Below the pieces are notes generated by a model. It was not told the DNA's origin, made no database searches, and saw nothing but the letters and a program-made list of their open reading frames with translations. From Apostichopus japonicus (Eukaryota; Echinodermata; Holothuroidea; Aspidochirotida; Stichopodidae), in NCBI RefSeq assembly GCF_037975245.1, contig NC_092573.1:22909265-22973264 (forward strand): a stretch of DNA of 64,000 nucleotides. The letters are read 5' to 3'. Position numbers and translations under genes: made by a program. Shown here one piece after another: positions 10,201 to 21,100 of the stretch; the stretch's first letter is position 1; every line of letters starts with the position of its first letter.

Positions 10201-13200
10201 GCAGTTTTCTATCTGGGAATATTGTATAATTTACATAGTGTTCAACTTTTGACACCTTGTGACCTTACATGAACTCTGACCTACATCTTATTGTGTACAA
10301 ACTATACAAAACACAAGGCATATATGAGCTCCTTTGATATTCTGGTTCTGGAGATAAAGCACTTTCGATATATTCACATTTTTCCCTCTGCTGACACCAA
10401 ATGAACTTTGACCTCCACCACAAACAATAGGGTTTGCTGAACTAATTACAGGATATCCACATGCCAAAAATAAGAACTGCACAGGTGACCTTCCTTGTGG
10501 TATCATGTTTACAAGATTTTCACACTTTCTTACCTCTGTTTGCCCTCAAATGACCTTTGACATTCATGAAAAACAGTACATATCGTCTACTTACTAACAG
10601 CAAGCTACACACTAAGTTTGAACTTCCTGCAACTTCTACTTCTTGAGATACTGTGTGAACAACGTTTTTAGACTTTGACTCACATTGACCTCAAATGACC
10701 TTTGACCAATACCAACAACAATCCCAAACCAGTTCTACCTAAGGGGAACCTACATACCAAATATGAAATGAACCCCAGTTATCCTTCTGAAGTTAGAGCG
10801 TTTAGGAGCAAGTGTCACATACACACATGCCATCACCATCGCATAGATTCCTTCTGCCTTCGGCAAGGATTTAAAAATAGATTCAAACTCAAATGACAAG
10901 TTGAAATATTTGTTGTCTATATTGACTGCCACATATATAGTCTTTTAGTATTAAGTAAAAGAAGAAATCCAATCTTATAAATTCTGTGCATCAATTGTTC
11001 AAACAACAGCGACATAGAATAGGGTCAAATCCCTTCTCTGTGACATATCAATCAATTTAATTCCTTTTTCAAAATCCCTGCTAAAGGATAAGACAAGTTA
11101 CTTTCAAACACAAAAACAGTAAAAATGAAAGCTTAAATTACTGACCAGGTTTTGCAGTAGAATAGGCACTTTAATGAAATGGCGAGATGTATCAACTAAG
11201 AGACCTCGGTGCGAGAACCTGGGCGAGTCCTGAATTGTGGTTTTGTTTATTACCAGCTGCAAAAACAATTGTTGAGCAAAAAAGTTGTTGAGAATATTGC
11301 ATTTTGGAAAGCAAAGTTAACAAGCTACTGCTTGCAGGATTTTTGTATTTTTTGGCACAATTAAGGCATTTAAATTATCTTGCACAGACACAATGGGCCT
11401 GCAGCAAACCTCAAACTTCAACGGCGATTCTTATGTACATGCAAAATAAGTTACGTACTCCTGCTTTCAAAGAGTGTCAGGTGAGAGCACAGTTTTGGTG
11501 ATTTTTTTTCAGAAAACCAAATTTTCTCACAAAGATTTAAAGTTTGCTGTCAGTGGTGGCATTAACACAAAATGGTAACAAACGAAAAAAAACTCTGTTC
11601 TAGCAATCTGATTTTGAGGGAAAAAAATTCACTCCAACAATTTCGAGACTTATAAATTTAAGGACCTCGGTATTACTAAATTGCTAAACTTGTGTGAAAA
11701 CTTCAGATGACATTGAAAAGCAGTTCATTTATTACTACCGTGGGCCCAGCTTTGGCTTGCCTCCTCAAGTTTAAGTTACACTACAGGTAGTATAATAGTG
11801 ACTAAGAAGTCAAACATGAAAACTTAGGGTAGTCGGTTTCATACTTACCATACCATCATTATTGTAGTAGGTCAACTGACTAAATGTCTCCAAGCCTAAA
11901 AAGTTTTAAAAAAACAGTAATGTATTGAATAGTTAGTTGGAGGTGAGAAGATACTCAGCTGTGGCTTTAATTGACCAACTGAATCCCTCCTCATCCATGA
12001 TATGTGAAGGCAATAAACGATTTGAAACATTAAAAACTACATATTTGGCAATACAAAGCTATCAAGTCAACTTTATCACTCATTGAAAACAATAATTGTC
12101 ACAGGCTGTTTTGTTTAATTTTTTTTGCTTCTTAGATTTGAAAGTGCAACTAACTAAGTGAGATTAGAGCTCAATCCAAGGACATCATGTTTTCTACCAA
12201 CTATAGGTGGTAACCATCTACTGTAGTCCTTAGCTGCTGATAACATAACCTTTGCTGCATGGGTGCCAGCAGTCAGTACACCAAGACTAAAGACGAATGA
12301 GATGAATCATAGATAGAATCCTTTATAAGGCAATTTATACAATTTGTAAAAAGTTGTTTCAATTTCCACAACTTTCTCTACTGTTCTCTTTTAACTGAAT
12401 GGACAGAAATACAATCTTTAATACAGGTATCACAAATAGATTTATATCAATGTATTAAAAATTGAAAAAAACAACTTAAAATAGCTATTCTTTGCCAGTT
12501 CCTTCCATGGAGGAAACCTCTCTGTATCTTTTGGTCCCAATAAAAGAAATAAAGGGTCAGATCACCGTAAGATTCTTCAAACGTAGACTGTACTAACTCC
12601 CGCAGAATGAAACATTGGCACTGGACATTAACATGTTTTATGACTTGCAACTTGCAGCTAAGTCTTTTTCTTGTCATAAATTTCATTATAACTTTTTTGA
12701 CCTCCTACTCCCACTACTAAAAAATAATCCCCTCACCATCCCCCCTCTCCACCCTTTCATTCCTCCCCCCCCCCCCCCCCGTTGTACAGTAAATATGATA
12801 ACTTACCACTCAAACCACCCCAAATGGTGTTCGCAATTATTGAGGAATTCGCATCGCCGACGGCAAGTGAATCTGATTTTTTTAAACAGAGAAGTAGAAA
12901 ATTGACAAATATTACGTGGATGAAATGAAGATAATCTTCAAGGATTTGTGATGAAACAAACAAAATATTCTATAATGGATCAAAATTTGTCCATTCTTCT
13001 GTTTTGAGAAACTGTACTGCAGATGAACAAATACAATCTGTGGTCACAATGTGTCAAGAAATAACAAGTTGACAAATTTGTAAACCGCTATAGCTACTGT
13101 CACTCACATTTGGCCAAGGTTCCAGTTCCAATTCTCACATCGAGAAAACGGTTTGTAATTAGAGTACCATGATGGAGCCAATGATTTTATTGGTTTTAAC

Positions 13201-14895
13201 AATATTAGTTAAGCACATTAAACTATTGCCACTGTAAGTTACTGATCTCGGTAAATTTTGGACAGGTATAGTGTATGATAAAATCCACTTAGTTTTGAAT
13301 CTTCAAAGGTATCCTGTATTGACCCTAATTATGCCAGATTTTCAAAACATGGTCACTTTTGGTCAAAATTCTTTAACTGTTTTAGTACCACCCTGGAGGA
13401 AATTTACCTCATTGGGATATGCAGTCATTTTGTGTGTAAATTTATTAAGAATGTCTGAGAACCATTCGGAGAGTAAATACCTCCAGGAAAGTACTTTTTC
13501 TAAGATTCTAGCAATTACAGAACGCTTTAATTTGGGGCCTATACAGGCTACCTTTAACAATCAGATCCAAAACAACATTTTACTCACATGATTCATCACT
13601 CTCAAGAGACGGATATTCATTATCTTCACACTTCTTAATAGTGACTGCCACATTCTGCAGAGTACTAGAGGCCAGCAGCTTGCCAAGATGGTCATTTTTG
13701 GTTGACTTCTTCTGCCAATTTGACGATTCAGGAGTGCCGTAGAAAATTATATTCCGATAACGTTTGAAGGCAGCTTCCAAGATGTTGCAAGTATCTCCAG
13801 CGGCAATAAATCTAAGTTAACCAATTTGAGAGGGTGAGTGTAGGAAATGTACTTGAGAAATTCTACATTCATCTTACAACAATCTCAAAACTTTCATAGC
13901 TATAGCATGCTATAATTGGAGCTAATAAAGCAGATCTTTGAGCATGCACATTTTAATTTATTCTTTATAAAGTAGCCTATAGGCTAAATAGGATATTTTA
14001 TAGTATATATAAAGCCCAAGTCACATCATAGTCATATCAGTCACATCATAGTCATACCCTTTAAGCAGCAATTCAACAACCACAAAAAATCTCTCGGGCA
14101 TGAAAAGTACCAAAAAGAAACAGAACTGTCGAAGTACGTATGGAACCTGAAAAGAGTAGGAATTAGCCACAATGTAAGCTGGGAGATAGTAAAGGAATCG
14201 AACGTGCACAAACGTGACTCGGGCCAGTGCAACCTCTGCGTAGAAGAAAAGCTGGCAATCTTACGTACCAAGGACAGTTTAAACAAAAAAACAGAGCTCA
14301 TCTCAAAGTGTCTCCATTTCAACAAAACTAATATGTTAAGGTCACATACACAAATGTTTACGTCCAGTTGTCTGATGATGGCCGCACACTGCAGGCTTGA
14401 AAATTGAGTAACAACATGCTGTAAGTTACCGTTCATACTAGGTATAATATATATTATTTTATTTATATATTATTTCATGTGTGTATTCCTATGCTGGGGT
14501 TTTCTATGGTTGGGCTTTCCATCTGGGCATGTGCCCTTATTGGCCCTTTAACCTGTAATGTTATATAATGTGTTATTATGTCAGTCTGTATGATTATGAA
14601 CTAGGCCTATGAATGATGCAGTAACGTTACCCGTAATAACTTTGGATAATTACTTGCAAAGTGTATAATATTTCTACATTTCCACCAGTAATTAGTTCGT
14701 ATTAAATAATTTATATGAATAAAATATTCCTGAATACCTGAACTCTTCGGCCCCGCTCATCACCACAACTTCGTCCGTTTGTGTGAAAGACATAGGCATA
14801 GGCCATGGTGAACCGTTACTAACTGACGACCCGGAAGAAAGACCGTACATACATAACGTTAGGCCTAATATCAAAGTGGAAAAAAGAGAAAGCAT
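7086..14895 (-). CDS. HEX (HEXA/HEXB-like): Lysosomal beta-hexosaminidase subunit (HEXA/HEXB-like), C-terminus outside window
   Basis: A GH20 beta-N-acetylhexosaminidase, which removes terminal GlcNAc/GalNAc from glycoconjugates in the lysosome. The exons join in frame into about 452 residues: signal peptide (about 1-21), GH20b-type N-domain (about 30-165), then the TIM barrel. Visible catalytic or pocket residues are Arg190 (DTSRHF), Asp219 (HWHIVD), His273 (DTPGH), Asp333-Glu334 (GGDEV), Trp384 (VWQEV), Trp403, Tyr428 and Asn430. These match human HexA R178, D207, H262, D322-E323, W373, W392, Y421 and N423 as I recall them. N-glycosylation sequons occur at 169 and 306. The last part (WGEYVD and C-terminal helix) is missing from the window, so the gene is partial. 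Exon 9 exists in two tandem versions. HexA and HexB orthology cannot be separated here, since invertebrates often have one ancestral subunit. Confidence 0.95.
7264..7730 (-). other. Intron between alternative exons 9a and 9b
   Basis: 467 nt without a further coding copy. Near the 9a donor is a CAT/ATG trinucleotide run (7698-7720). Near the 9b acceptor is a T run (complement of a8 at 7319). No third copy of the exon was found here or between 8411 and 7908. Confidence 0.7.
7731..7908 (-). CDS. Hexosaminidase alternative exon 9a
   Basis: 178 nt (59 codons plus 1), matching the human exon of about 184 nt that forms the substrate pocket. Key residues are VEVW (Trp403), STPWYLNYL (Tyr428, Asn430, Tyr431) and [11 protein letters not shown]. 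The acceptor TTAATCCCAG has a T-rich tract upstream; the donor is G/GTAATT. It keeps the canonical PWYL motif. Its sister 9b lies 467 nt downstream with identical length and phases. Confidence 0.93.
8411..8570 (-). CDS. Hexosaminidase exon 8
   Basis: 160 nt, exactly the sum of the human exons 9 and 10 (87 and 73 nt, as I recall), so again fused. It completes Trp340 and encodes [19 protein letters not shown], then the AVWQEV segment with pocket Trp384. Acceptor TTTTAG/G, donor AAG/GTGAGA, ending in phase 0. Confidence 0.94.
8647..8675. repeat. GT microsatellite
   Basis: A run of GTGTGTGCGTGTGTGTGT type in the intron between hexosaminidase exons 7 and 8. Confidence 0.85.
8855..9165 (-). CDS. 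Hexosaminidase exon 7 (active-site Asp-Glu)
   Basis: 311 nt covering what is two exons (133 and 181 nt, as I recall) in the human genes. It contains [31 protein letters not shown] and [11 protein letters not shown]. His273 and the catalytic pair Asp333-Glu334 are intact. An NST sequon is at 306. Acceptor TTTCAG/GGA, donor TG/GTGAGT (phase 2). Confidence 0.96.
9353..9610. repeat. Tandem repeat, about 67-bp unit, in hexosaminidase intron 6
   Basis: About four copies of a unit starting CAGATACTCATCTG and containing ACTATGACTAATGAATATGT and CCGATTCTGTGGTCA. The first copy is shortened. Confidence 0.9.
9952..10053 (-). CDS. Hexosaminidase exon 6
   Basis: 102 nt, 34 codons, phase 0 to 0, the same length as the mammalian exon 6. 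It encodes [20 protein letters not shown] then FPYES. The first Asp of the human VDD motif is kept (Asp219); the second is Met220. Acceptor CTTCAG/GAT, donor ACG/GTAAGT. Confidence 0.95.
10255..10720 (-). repeat. Dispersed AGGTCA-type repeat, inverted copy
   Basis: TGACCTCAAATGACCTTTGA and related phrases recur here at about 10395, 10545 and 10690, joined by 'gatattctggttctggagat' and 'tgttcacaa'-like text. This is the inverse of the family at 720-1260. It lies inside hexosaminidase intron 5. Confidence 0.65.
11146..11256 (-). CDS. Hexosaminidase exon 5 (catalytic Arg)
   Basis: 111 nt, 37 codons, phase 0 to 0, the same length as the mammalian exon 5. It encodes [19 protein letters not shown], with the substrate-binding Arg of DTSRHF at residue 190, and an NKT sequon at 169. 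Acceptor CAG/CTG, donor CTG/GTCAGT. Confidence 0.95.
11849..11895 (-). CDS. Hexosaminidase exon 4
   Basis: A 47-nt exon, equal to the mammalian exon 4. Acceptor TTTAG/GC, donor ATG/GTAAGT. With the split Gly it encodes [16 protein letters not shown], aligning with human [10 protein letters not shown]. It starts after a phase-1 split and ends in phase 0. Confidence 0.93.
12765..12780. repeat. 16-base C/G homopolymer next to exon 3 donor
   Basis: Sixteen consecutive C on the plus strand. In the hexosaminidase transcript this is a G run 26 nt downstream of the exon 3 splice donor, preceded by CT-rich sequence (plus strand) from about 12700. Confidence 0.85.
12807..12872 (-). CDS. Hexosaminidase exon 3
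   Basis: A 66-nt exon, the same length as the mammalian exon 3 as I recall it. Acceptor AATCAG/AT, donor AGTG/GTAAGT. It encodes [20 protein letters not shown], matching the human TLLVKEPVAVLKANRVWGAL region. A run of 16 G (transcribed strand) begins 26 nt into the downstream intron. Confidence 0.92.
13588..13811 (-). CDS. Hexosaminidase exon 2 (N-domain)
   Basis: Acceptor TTAACTTAG/A, donor CAT/GTGAGT, 224 nt. It encodes [14 protein letters not shown], typical of the family, and ends in SLESDES before a split Tyr codon, like the human ISSDESY. It starts in phase 2 and ends in phase 1, consistent with its neighbours. Confidence 0.93.
14057..14407 (+). mobile_element. Retroelement polyprotein relic (plus strand, in hexosaminidase intron 1)
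   Basis: One open plus-strand frame contains [51 protein letters not shown] and [11 protein letters not shown] in that order. The succession NHKKS / TELSK-W-LK / SW-I / C-LC-EK / LNKR-ELISKC is one I recall from the C-terminal end of many metazoan retroelement proteins. I cannot assign the clade. Only about 90 codons survive before similarity fades after about 14335. The long minus-strand frame over the same stretch (14041-14436) is its shadow. Confidence 0.6.
14738..14895 (-). CDS. Hexosaminidase exon 1 (signal peptide)
   Basis: The ATG is at 14895-14893. The exon encodes 52 codons plus 2 nt and ends CAG/GTATTC. Residues 2-21 are hydrophobic ([20 protein letters not shown]), as expected for a lysosomal enzyme signal peptide. 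SPWPMPMSF follows, matching the LWPLPLS-type start of the mature N-domain. The split codon completes to Arg with exon 2, giving RFIAAGDTC. No in-frame upstream ATG competes. Confidence 0.9.
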
Positions 14896-15359
14896 TTTGC
14901 TTGCGACTTCCAGTTCTCCACACTTTGTCAGAATTAATGAAAAGCAATGTGGCAGTATTTTTTACGGTACTAGGGCCTAGACTAGACATAAATAGCAGCA
15001 AAATAAAAATGAGACGGGCACGGTTACTATTCACGTCAGTTTTCAATGTTACAGCATCCAGGCCTGTGCTAATACTAAGTTGTTGTTTTTGTCAAGCCTG
15101 ATGGCATCATGTGACTGTGAGTGTGATGGAAAATCATCCGGCGAGGCTGCAATTGGGTAATTCCCCAGACGGGCTTATGGCATGCCGTTTTAACTTTTAC
15201 CTTCCAATTCTTATTGAAATAGAATTCATTTTATTTTGAAATAAAATTCGACATATTTCCACTGAAGTAGAAATACCGTGGAATGGGCCTTCTGGGACAT
15301 AATTTCATAAATAAGGGGCTATGGTAAGGGTTAGGGATCGGCGACGTAGTCGCTTTTTT
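14896..15359. promoter_or_regulatory. Presumed promoter and 5' UTR of the hexosaminidase gene
   Basis: This is the interval between the start codon and the LINE relic, so the promoter should be here by position. I see no clear TATA box at a convincing distance. The segment 15100-15180 is locally richer in CpG (ATCCGGCGAGG, AGACGGG). The placement is inference only. Confidence 0.3.
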
Positions 15360-15692
15360 GACCACAAATTCTTTCGGGCGTAGATCTGATAAATTCTAGA
15401 ACTTTGGCTTCTGTTGACACGAAACCAAGTTTGACCGGGAATGGTGGGATGAACAGCCCTATAACAATCAACAAGATTATACGTGACAAGAAGATAGTCG
15501 ATCTCATCCCGAACAACAAACGCAGAACGGTTGGAAAAATTGTTTGAACGATGATGATAATGTCATTCATTACACAATTAAACTGACCCAAAATATAATA
15601 GGATTGTGACCACGTGTGTACATGTAAAGATGTCTGAAAAACTCTTTCCTTTCACTAGGAGCTTTAGGTGTATAGATGTTACATACCCGTAG
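15360..15692 (-). pseudogene. LINE endonuclease relic, frameshifted
   Basis: Minus-strand pieces in three successive frames resemble the apurinic-type endonuclease of non-LTR retrotransposons: NIYTPKAPSERKEFF (about 15680), then GQFNCVMND (about 15588, like GDFNCV), then LVDCYRAVHPTIPGQTWFR and RSQSSRI (15505 to about 15370, like LVDVWR-LHP-FTWFR-SRID). At least two frame changes show it is dead. It lies about 0.5 kb upstream of the hexosaminidase start and is unrelated to it. Confidence 0.65.
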
Positions 15693-15849
15693 AGCGCTGT
15701 TATGTAAAGCGCATAGAAAAATGCAAAGACAAGAGGTGTAGTGTCTTAATTGCGAAATGGTGTAACACAGTTTACTGCTGAAAGCAAATATCCACCCAAC
15801 TTGAGTGATGAGAAGAACTAGGGAAGAAAATGAATGGGCCACCCCATTG

Positions 15850-18100
15850 ACGTCTGAAAAAAAAATAAGAATCAGTGCTAGATGACTTATACAGTTCTTG
15901 CAGAACTGAGAATGATATCAAAATTGAAAATCTTAGCCCATTGTAAAACTTTGAACATTCTTCTTTTTTTTGTCCCGCTATAGTTCATAACTTTGAGTGA
16001 AGCAATCGATAGGTTGAGAGTAGTCGTACTGAGACATAGAAGTACAGAACAAGATGAGAGCAAATCTTTGATTCCGTTGTTCACAATTGTCAGGCATTCC
16101 TTAAGAAACTACCTGTCAAAAAAGTATGTCTCCTTTTGACTCACAAATTCTGGGTGCGATCGTCAGCCATATGCATGATCCATTCATATGGGGGGGGGGG
16201 GGGGGGCTTACACGTATTCTTACAGGACTTCATAGCACACTTTGTACTTTGAAGGTTACAACTTTGGGGTGGGCTTTGGACACGTGCTCTTTCAATACAT
16301 TATATATAGAAACGTTCTCCCGGCACCCCTTCGCATAAAACGAGTGTCATGGCTAATCTTTTAGATAAATTTGCGGTATCTTTACACTATCGTTGGGGTC
16401 TTCGATTGGGCAGCGAAGGCTTGACCTGCATGTCTCCGGTCTCTTGACTGCCTCAGGTTGAAAAGTACTTTTTCTTTTGGGTCTTAAAGAGATTGAAGAC
16501 TCACCACAAACCGCCGGTGCCGCGCTCTGAAATAGTTAACTTTCCTTTGCTTGCAAATGACGTTTTGTTCTTGTCGCTACAAAATGCAGACAGTAATGAA
16601 ACGTGATATCTTGTTATCTTTTATCTAGACTTAGCTGAGATGTCCACTCTTCTATGTACACTGTGTTGTGGGTATTGACCGTAGCTGTTTGTATTGACCG
16701 TACTCTAGTGTCTAATTACCGACGGTAGCAAGCTGTGTGTGTATTTTCTGGGATCGATGGTGGTGTCTAACACTTCTGTTACACCTAATTCGAAACTAGG
16801 ACAGAATTCCGGCATGAGACGTTTCTTTGTGCGCGAGTCTTCACACCCTTTAAGCTGAGACGGAATGAATTGTTTCCAACGCTGCCCTCTTGCAACGATA
16901 GTTTAGGTGATGGATGAGATTCACTTCTTCCACTGTTGGATACTTCCCGGGGTTCAGCTTGGAGGGGGGGGGGGGAGGTGGCCCAACTACTTGAGACAAA
17001 GACATTGACTGCATGACCTCTGTGTTCTCGAAAAAAATCGTTTGGCTGTCGTTGATGGGTTGACTCTCTTTAATATTCTGCGGGTCCTGAGTCATACCAT
17101 GGTTATCTTCCATATTGGCATTGATGTCACCATCATTTTTCCTTCAAAAGTTTAAAAAGTTGATAAAGAATTGCCTTTCCTTCACTAGAATCTTGTTCTT
17201 TAAATAACAGAGAACTAACCACTGCCCCACAGTGCACTGTAAAGAAATAATGCTCGTTTCTAATATTTCTAATAGTACAGAAGGGAAGGATAAAAAGAAC
17301 AGAAAATCAAAATGTTGTAGCTAGGGTTTGAACTCTAGACAAGGAGTTTGTCCTATTCTTTTAGTTATTTATTTATTTATTATTATTATTATTATACAGC
17401 GGAAGGACCTCCAGATACTTTTTCGACTACAACGTTCCACCATTTCGGTGAAATCATTTTGTTGTCTCTTGTACTGCGATAAAAAATCGTCCATACTGAA
17501 ACCAGTCTGGGATTTTTCTCCACACACCTTTGGAATCCAATGTACGCCACTGTGTGGATACGCCCTTCATTGTTATGTCATGATATATAGTGGCCAACAT
17601 GCCATCATGATACCCTCAGAGTGCCCATGGATACTACGGCGATATGAACGATGAACAATACACGGGCGTGGTGTCAGGATAGACACAACACCACTTAAAC
17701 ATTGTTCTGACCGCCCTCCCAATCTCAAACCTGTGTTGGGGTTCCTGAATTACCCGACTTTGTCCACAGAAAAGCAAACGAAAATCATGTCCAATTGGCT
17801 ACACCTCGTTCCAGTCTGTGAGTCAATATTACACTTAAAGAAATGCCGAGATAATCTAATTAACTATATTACATATTTTGGCTTTCTTTCGACATTATAT
17901 CCTTTATATTTATGACATTAGAAAACTTACTTGTAGAACGCTACAACATTACACACATTATTATTATGTATCCGAACCGTTCTGAAGCGCCTTCTGGCAC
18001 TACAACACGAAACTAACCTATTCTAATTTCTAACTATGTGAACTAATTAATCTATGAAATACACGTTTCCCTTCTACCACAGAAAAAGAAAGAATAAAAA
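15850..18100. other. Non-coding interval with one MITE
   Basis: Apart from the TTAA-flanked MITE I find no recognisable gene. The 87-codon minus frame at 16850-17113 begins plausibly (MEDNHGMTQDPQN), but its proline run is just a G homopolymer (about 16962-16974) and it has no family resemblance. An ATT/TTA microsatellite lies at about 17364-17395. Confidence 0.5.
16484..16853 (+). mobile_element. TTAA-flanked MITE, copy 1
   Basis: Outer TTAA at 16484-16487 and 16850-16853, enclosing 362 bp. Terminal inverted repeats read AGAGATTGAAGACTC at the left and, complemented, AGGGTGTGAAGACTCGCGC at the right. The interior is the same as copies near 51.1 and 56.9 kb (for example ACAAAATGCAGACAGTAATG and GGTAGCAAGCTGTGTGTGTA). 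TTAA duplication is the piggyBac hallmark. No transposase is encoded. Confidence 0.85.
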
Positions 18101-18103
18101 GGT

Positions 18104-18175
18104 AGGGGACACCCGGATTTGAACCAGGGACCTCTCGATCTGCAGTCGAATGCTCTACCACTGAGCTATATCCCC
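18104..18175 (-). tRNA. tRNA-Cys: tRNA-Cys (GCA)
   Basis: 72 nt on the minus strand, folding as a full cloverleaf: acceptor GGGGATA with TGTCCCC, D-arm GCTC/GAGC, anticodon stem TTCGA/TCGAG around loop CTGCAGA (anticodon GCA), and T-arm CCTGG-TTCAAAT-CCGGG. The discriminator base is T, the expected Cys identity base. CCA is not encoded. A T5 pol III terminator follows within a few bases. A and B boxes are intact and there is no intron. Nuclear gene. Confidence 0.96.
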
Positions 18176-18179
18176 ATAC

Positions 18180-21100
18180 GTTAGAGAAAGGCGAGCATGC
18201 AGTGCCTTTTGATTCTTACGTTTGTTTAAATTAGGAATTTTGTCGTCATGCATCCTGCCTTAGCACACGTCATGCTAAAGTTGACACCGACTTCCTATGC
18301 CGTTCCGCAAGAGTTGTCATATGGCACGCTCGGTATTCGTGTTCTTTTGTTCGTTTCTCCCACTTGGCTATATTAATATATTTGCCATGGTTACTTAATT
18401 AAGCATATGAAATAAAGATATTTTTAGCTAAAGAGCGAAGTACCTGACTTATGTTTTGTTTACTTCCAAAACCGAGGCTGGAAAGGACTTGTAGAAGTGG
18501 AGGACCTGTTGAAGTGCTATGTTGGATAGGGGTGCAGGTGAGGGTGAGGGTGGACGTGGGTGGGCAGTGCTCGATAAAGGCTATTCACTGATAGCTGGAT
18601 ATTCATGCAGTCTGGGAGAGATGGGGGACATTGGAACTAAATTAGACCCTATTTGTTTACACTAATTGGTGATATTAGCTAGTGATATACGTAGTTTTAT
18701 CCCAACATACGGTGTCTTTATTAACTACAGTTCATCGATTTAACTGAGCTCGAGGCATAACTCACGTCCAAAAATGAACCAATGTTCCTCAACAGCCAAC
18801 TTGCTCCTATAAATTGGATGCATTTATCACAAGACCATTTTGTGTCCACAGTGATAAATTTGATTCTGCCCTATTTCATCAGATTTACCTCACGGCCATG
18901 TGGCCTGAGCCCAGTAACCGTTATCACAGTACCTAAATTAGGAAGGCAAAACAGGGACAGCCTGTTAGAAACATATTTCCAAATAATTTTCGAAAAAAAA
19001 AATTACGTTCGAGTTGCTTCTTCACATTACTTTCTAATTATTTTCATTTTTGCATCACATCATCGGAAGATAATGTTATGAATGAAACCTTTATAATGTA
19101 GGCATTGCTTTCACGCATGATTATTTATATAGAGGTCCCTGAATGAAAATGTACACACAACGCCGGTCTTACCGCTTCAACTTGACCAGTTTGGTGGCCC
19201 CCAAATCATGATATCTGGTTCAGGGCCCTCATGGGTAAATCCTGCCTCCTGCCACTATACAAAATACGATATAACGTTAATTATTACTTCATAGTACGAT
19301 GAAGGACATCCTGAGATGGGTGATAAATTAGCCCTGTTTATTTGAAGGTACCGGTAATTGTATATAGTTTCGACGAAGTTGATGAAGCTGTCTGAAAACC
19401 ACACATACAGATAAATAACGATCTATGAAGGATGAACTCCTCAAATCGTGTGAACACTATCACCTGTTGTATAAGTCGGATCGGATTACGCCATGAACGT
19501 TCCCAGTAAGGTTGAAAGGATGTGTATCAGTTAGCCATTATCATAAATGTAAACAATACGGAGGAGCAGACGACGAAAAGAAAATATATCTAACGTTGTT
19601 ATCTATAAAAATCGACATATTCGATGTAAACAAGAAAGGAATCCTTACCGATATAAGGGAATACGTCAATATTTTCTTTATGATCGACGTGACAGTTCCT
19701 GACCTATAATTCTATCGATGCTGTTGACGTCCTTACTTGACCTGATTACCCGAGCGGCTTAATTTAAATACAATTGGAGCATTTTAACGATACTCTTGTT
19801 GTTTGCAATTCATATGCAGCCCTTATCTTTATCCAAACTTATCTGTTGATTTAATTTTCTCACAGGGCAGTCATGGTAATAACTCTACTGCCTAGAGTGA
19901 GAAGGGGTGTGTATCGATGGTGTGACGTCATAGCTGGTCACAAGCATAGCTGTCACACAGGGTACCTGCGCACGAAAGCATTTCGATCTGTAGAGAATTC
20001 AGTTACACCGAAGAAAATATCATCTAACACAAGGAATGCATGAGGTTAAACAGTTATTAGGCTAAATTATTTGTGTCCAAATTTGATGATCACGGTTTGC
20101 GAGTCAGTTTGAGAGTAATTTAGTACATGAGTAGTGGTGTTAAACGCTTTCAATTTCCTTCGACGGTTGCCTACTACGATAGAGACCAATAACGTCAGTG
20201 AGTAATATTAGTTTACTACTGTTTTATACAATCGCGTATAGTTACCCCGTTGCCAGGTAACAGACTTTTGATTCCAAACTGAATCGCTGGACGGATTACC
20301 ACATGACCCGTCATGCCATTTAAACTGCACGTGACCGTGATGATAAACTGACGACACATCATCGGTCATTACGCGCAATGCTCTTTGCATGATGCAAACT
20401 GTTCATATTTGAACAAAGAATTACACAGCTGTGTCAGACGATGACGTGATACAACAACAACAATTAACACAAAGCAAACTTCGTCATAAAAAGAGAAAAC
20501 ATAGTTTTGTGATGCTACCATGCACAGTCACCGATCTTAATTAAAATATGAATTTTGAACTGTACAGTAGGGATGGGAGAATCACTATAGCTACTAGCTG
20601 GTATAAGATCGACCGTCGCATAACATGGTAGGTTACAGAGTATACGTGTTACTTATCGTGATACGCGGACCCTGGGCTGGTGTACACACTACACAGGAGT
20701 AAGCTTTGGCAATAATTAAGCATAGCAACAATTATAAACTTTCTCAGCCTCAGTTTATGGTCCGTTTAGCTACATACATTTAATAACATTGGGACGTTGT
20801 GACCACTTTAGGCTGGCCCATACCAAATGATAATGAAGCGGTGGATCGAAGGCGCGTGTGTACGGGAGAGGGTACACCCTCTTTCTGACCCCCCCCCCCC
20901 TTGGGGGGGGGGGGGAGGGAGGACCCCACACGCCCTACACGTGAGTCAACTTCAACGACATAAGGAAAGTTCACCCTCTCCTTTTTGAAATCCAGAATTC
21001 CCTATGGTTAGCTTCTAGGTTACAAGTGTTCGCGCCAAATGTTAGCACAGAAATTGGTGAAATTTCTATTTTCTTTCTTTGACCATCCAATTAAACTTGT

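Noticed and set aside
14041-14436. 131-codon minus-strand protein in hexosaminidase intron 1
   Set aside because: It is the reverse shadow of the plus-strand retroelement relic and has no motif of its own.
16850-17113. Proline-rich protein start (MEDNHG...)
   Set aside because: The proline run is a G homopolymer, and no homology or splice support was seen.
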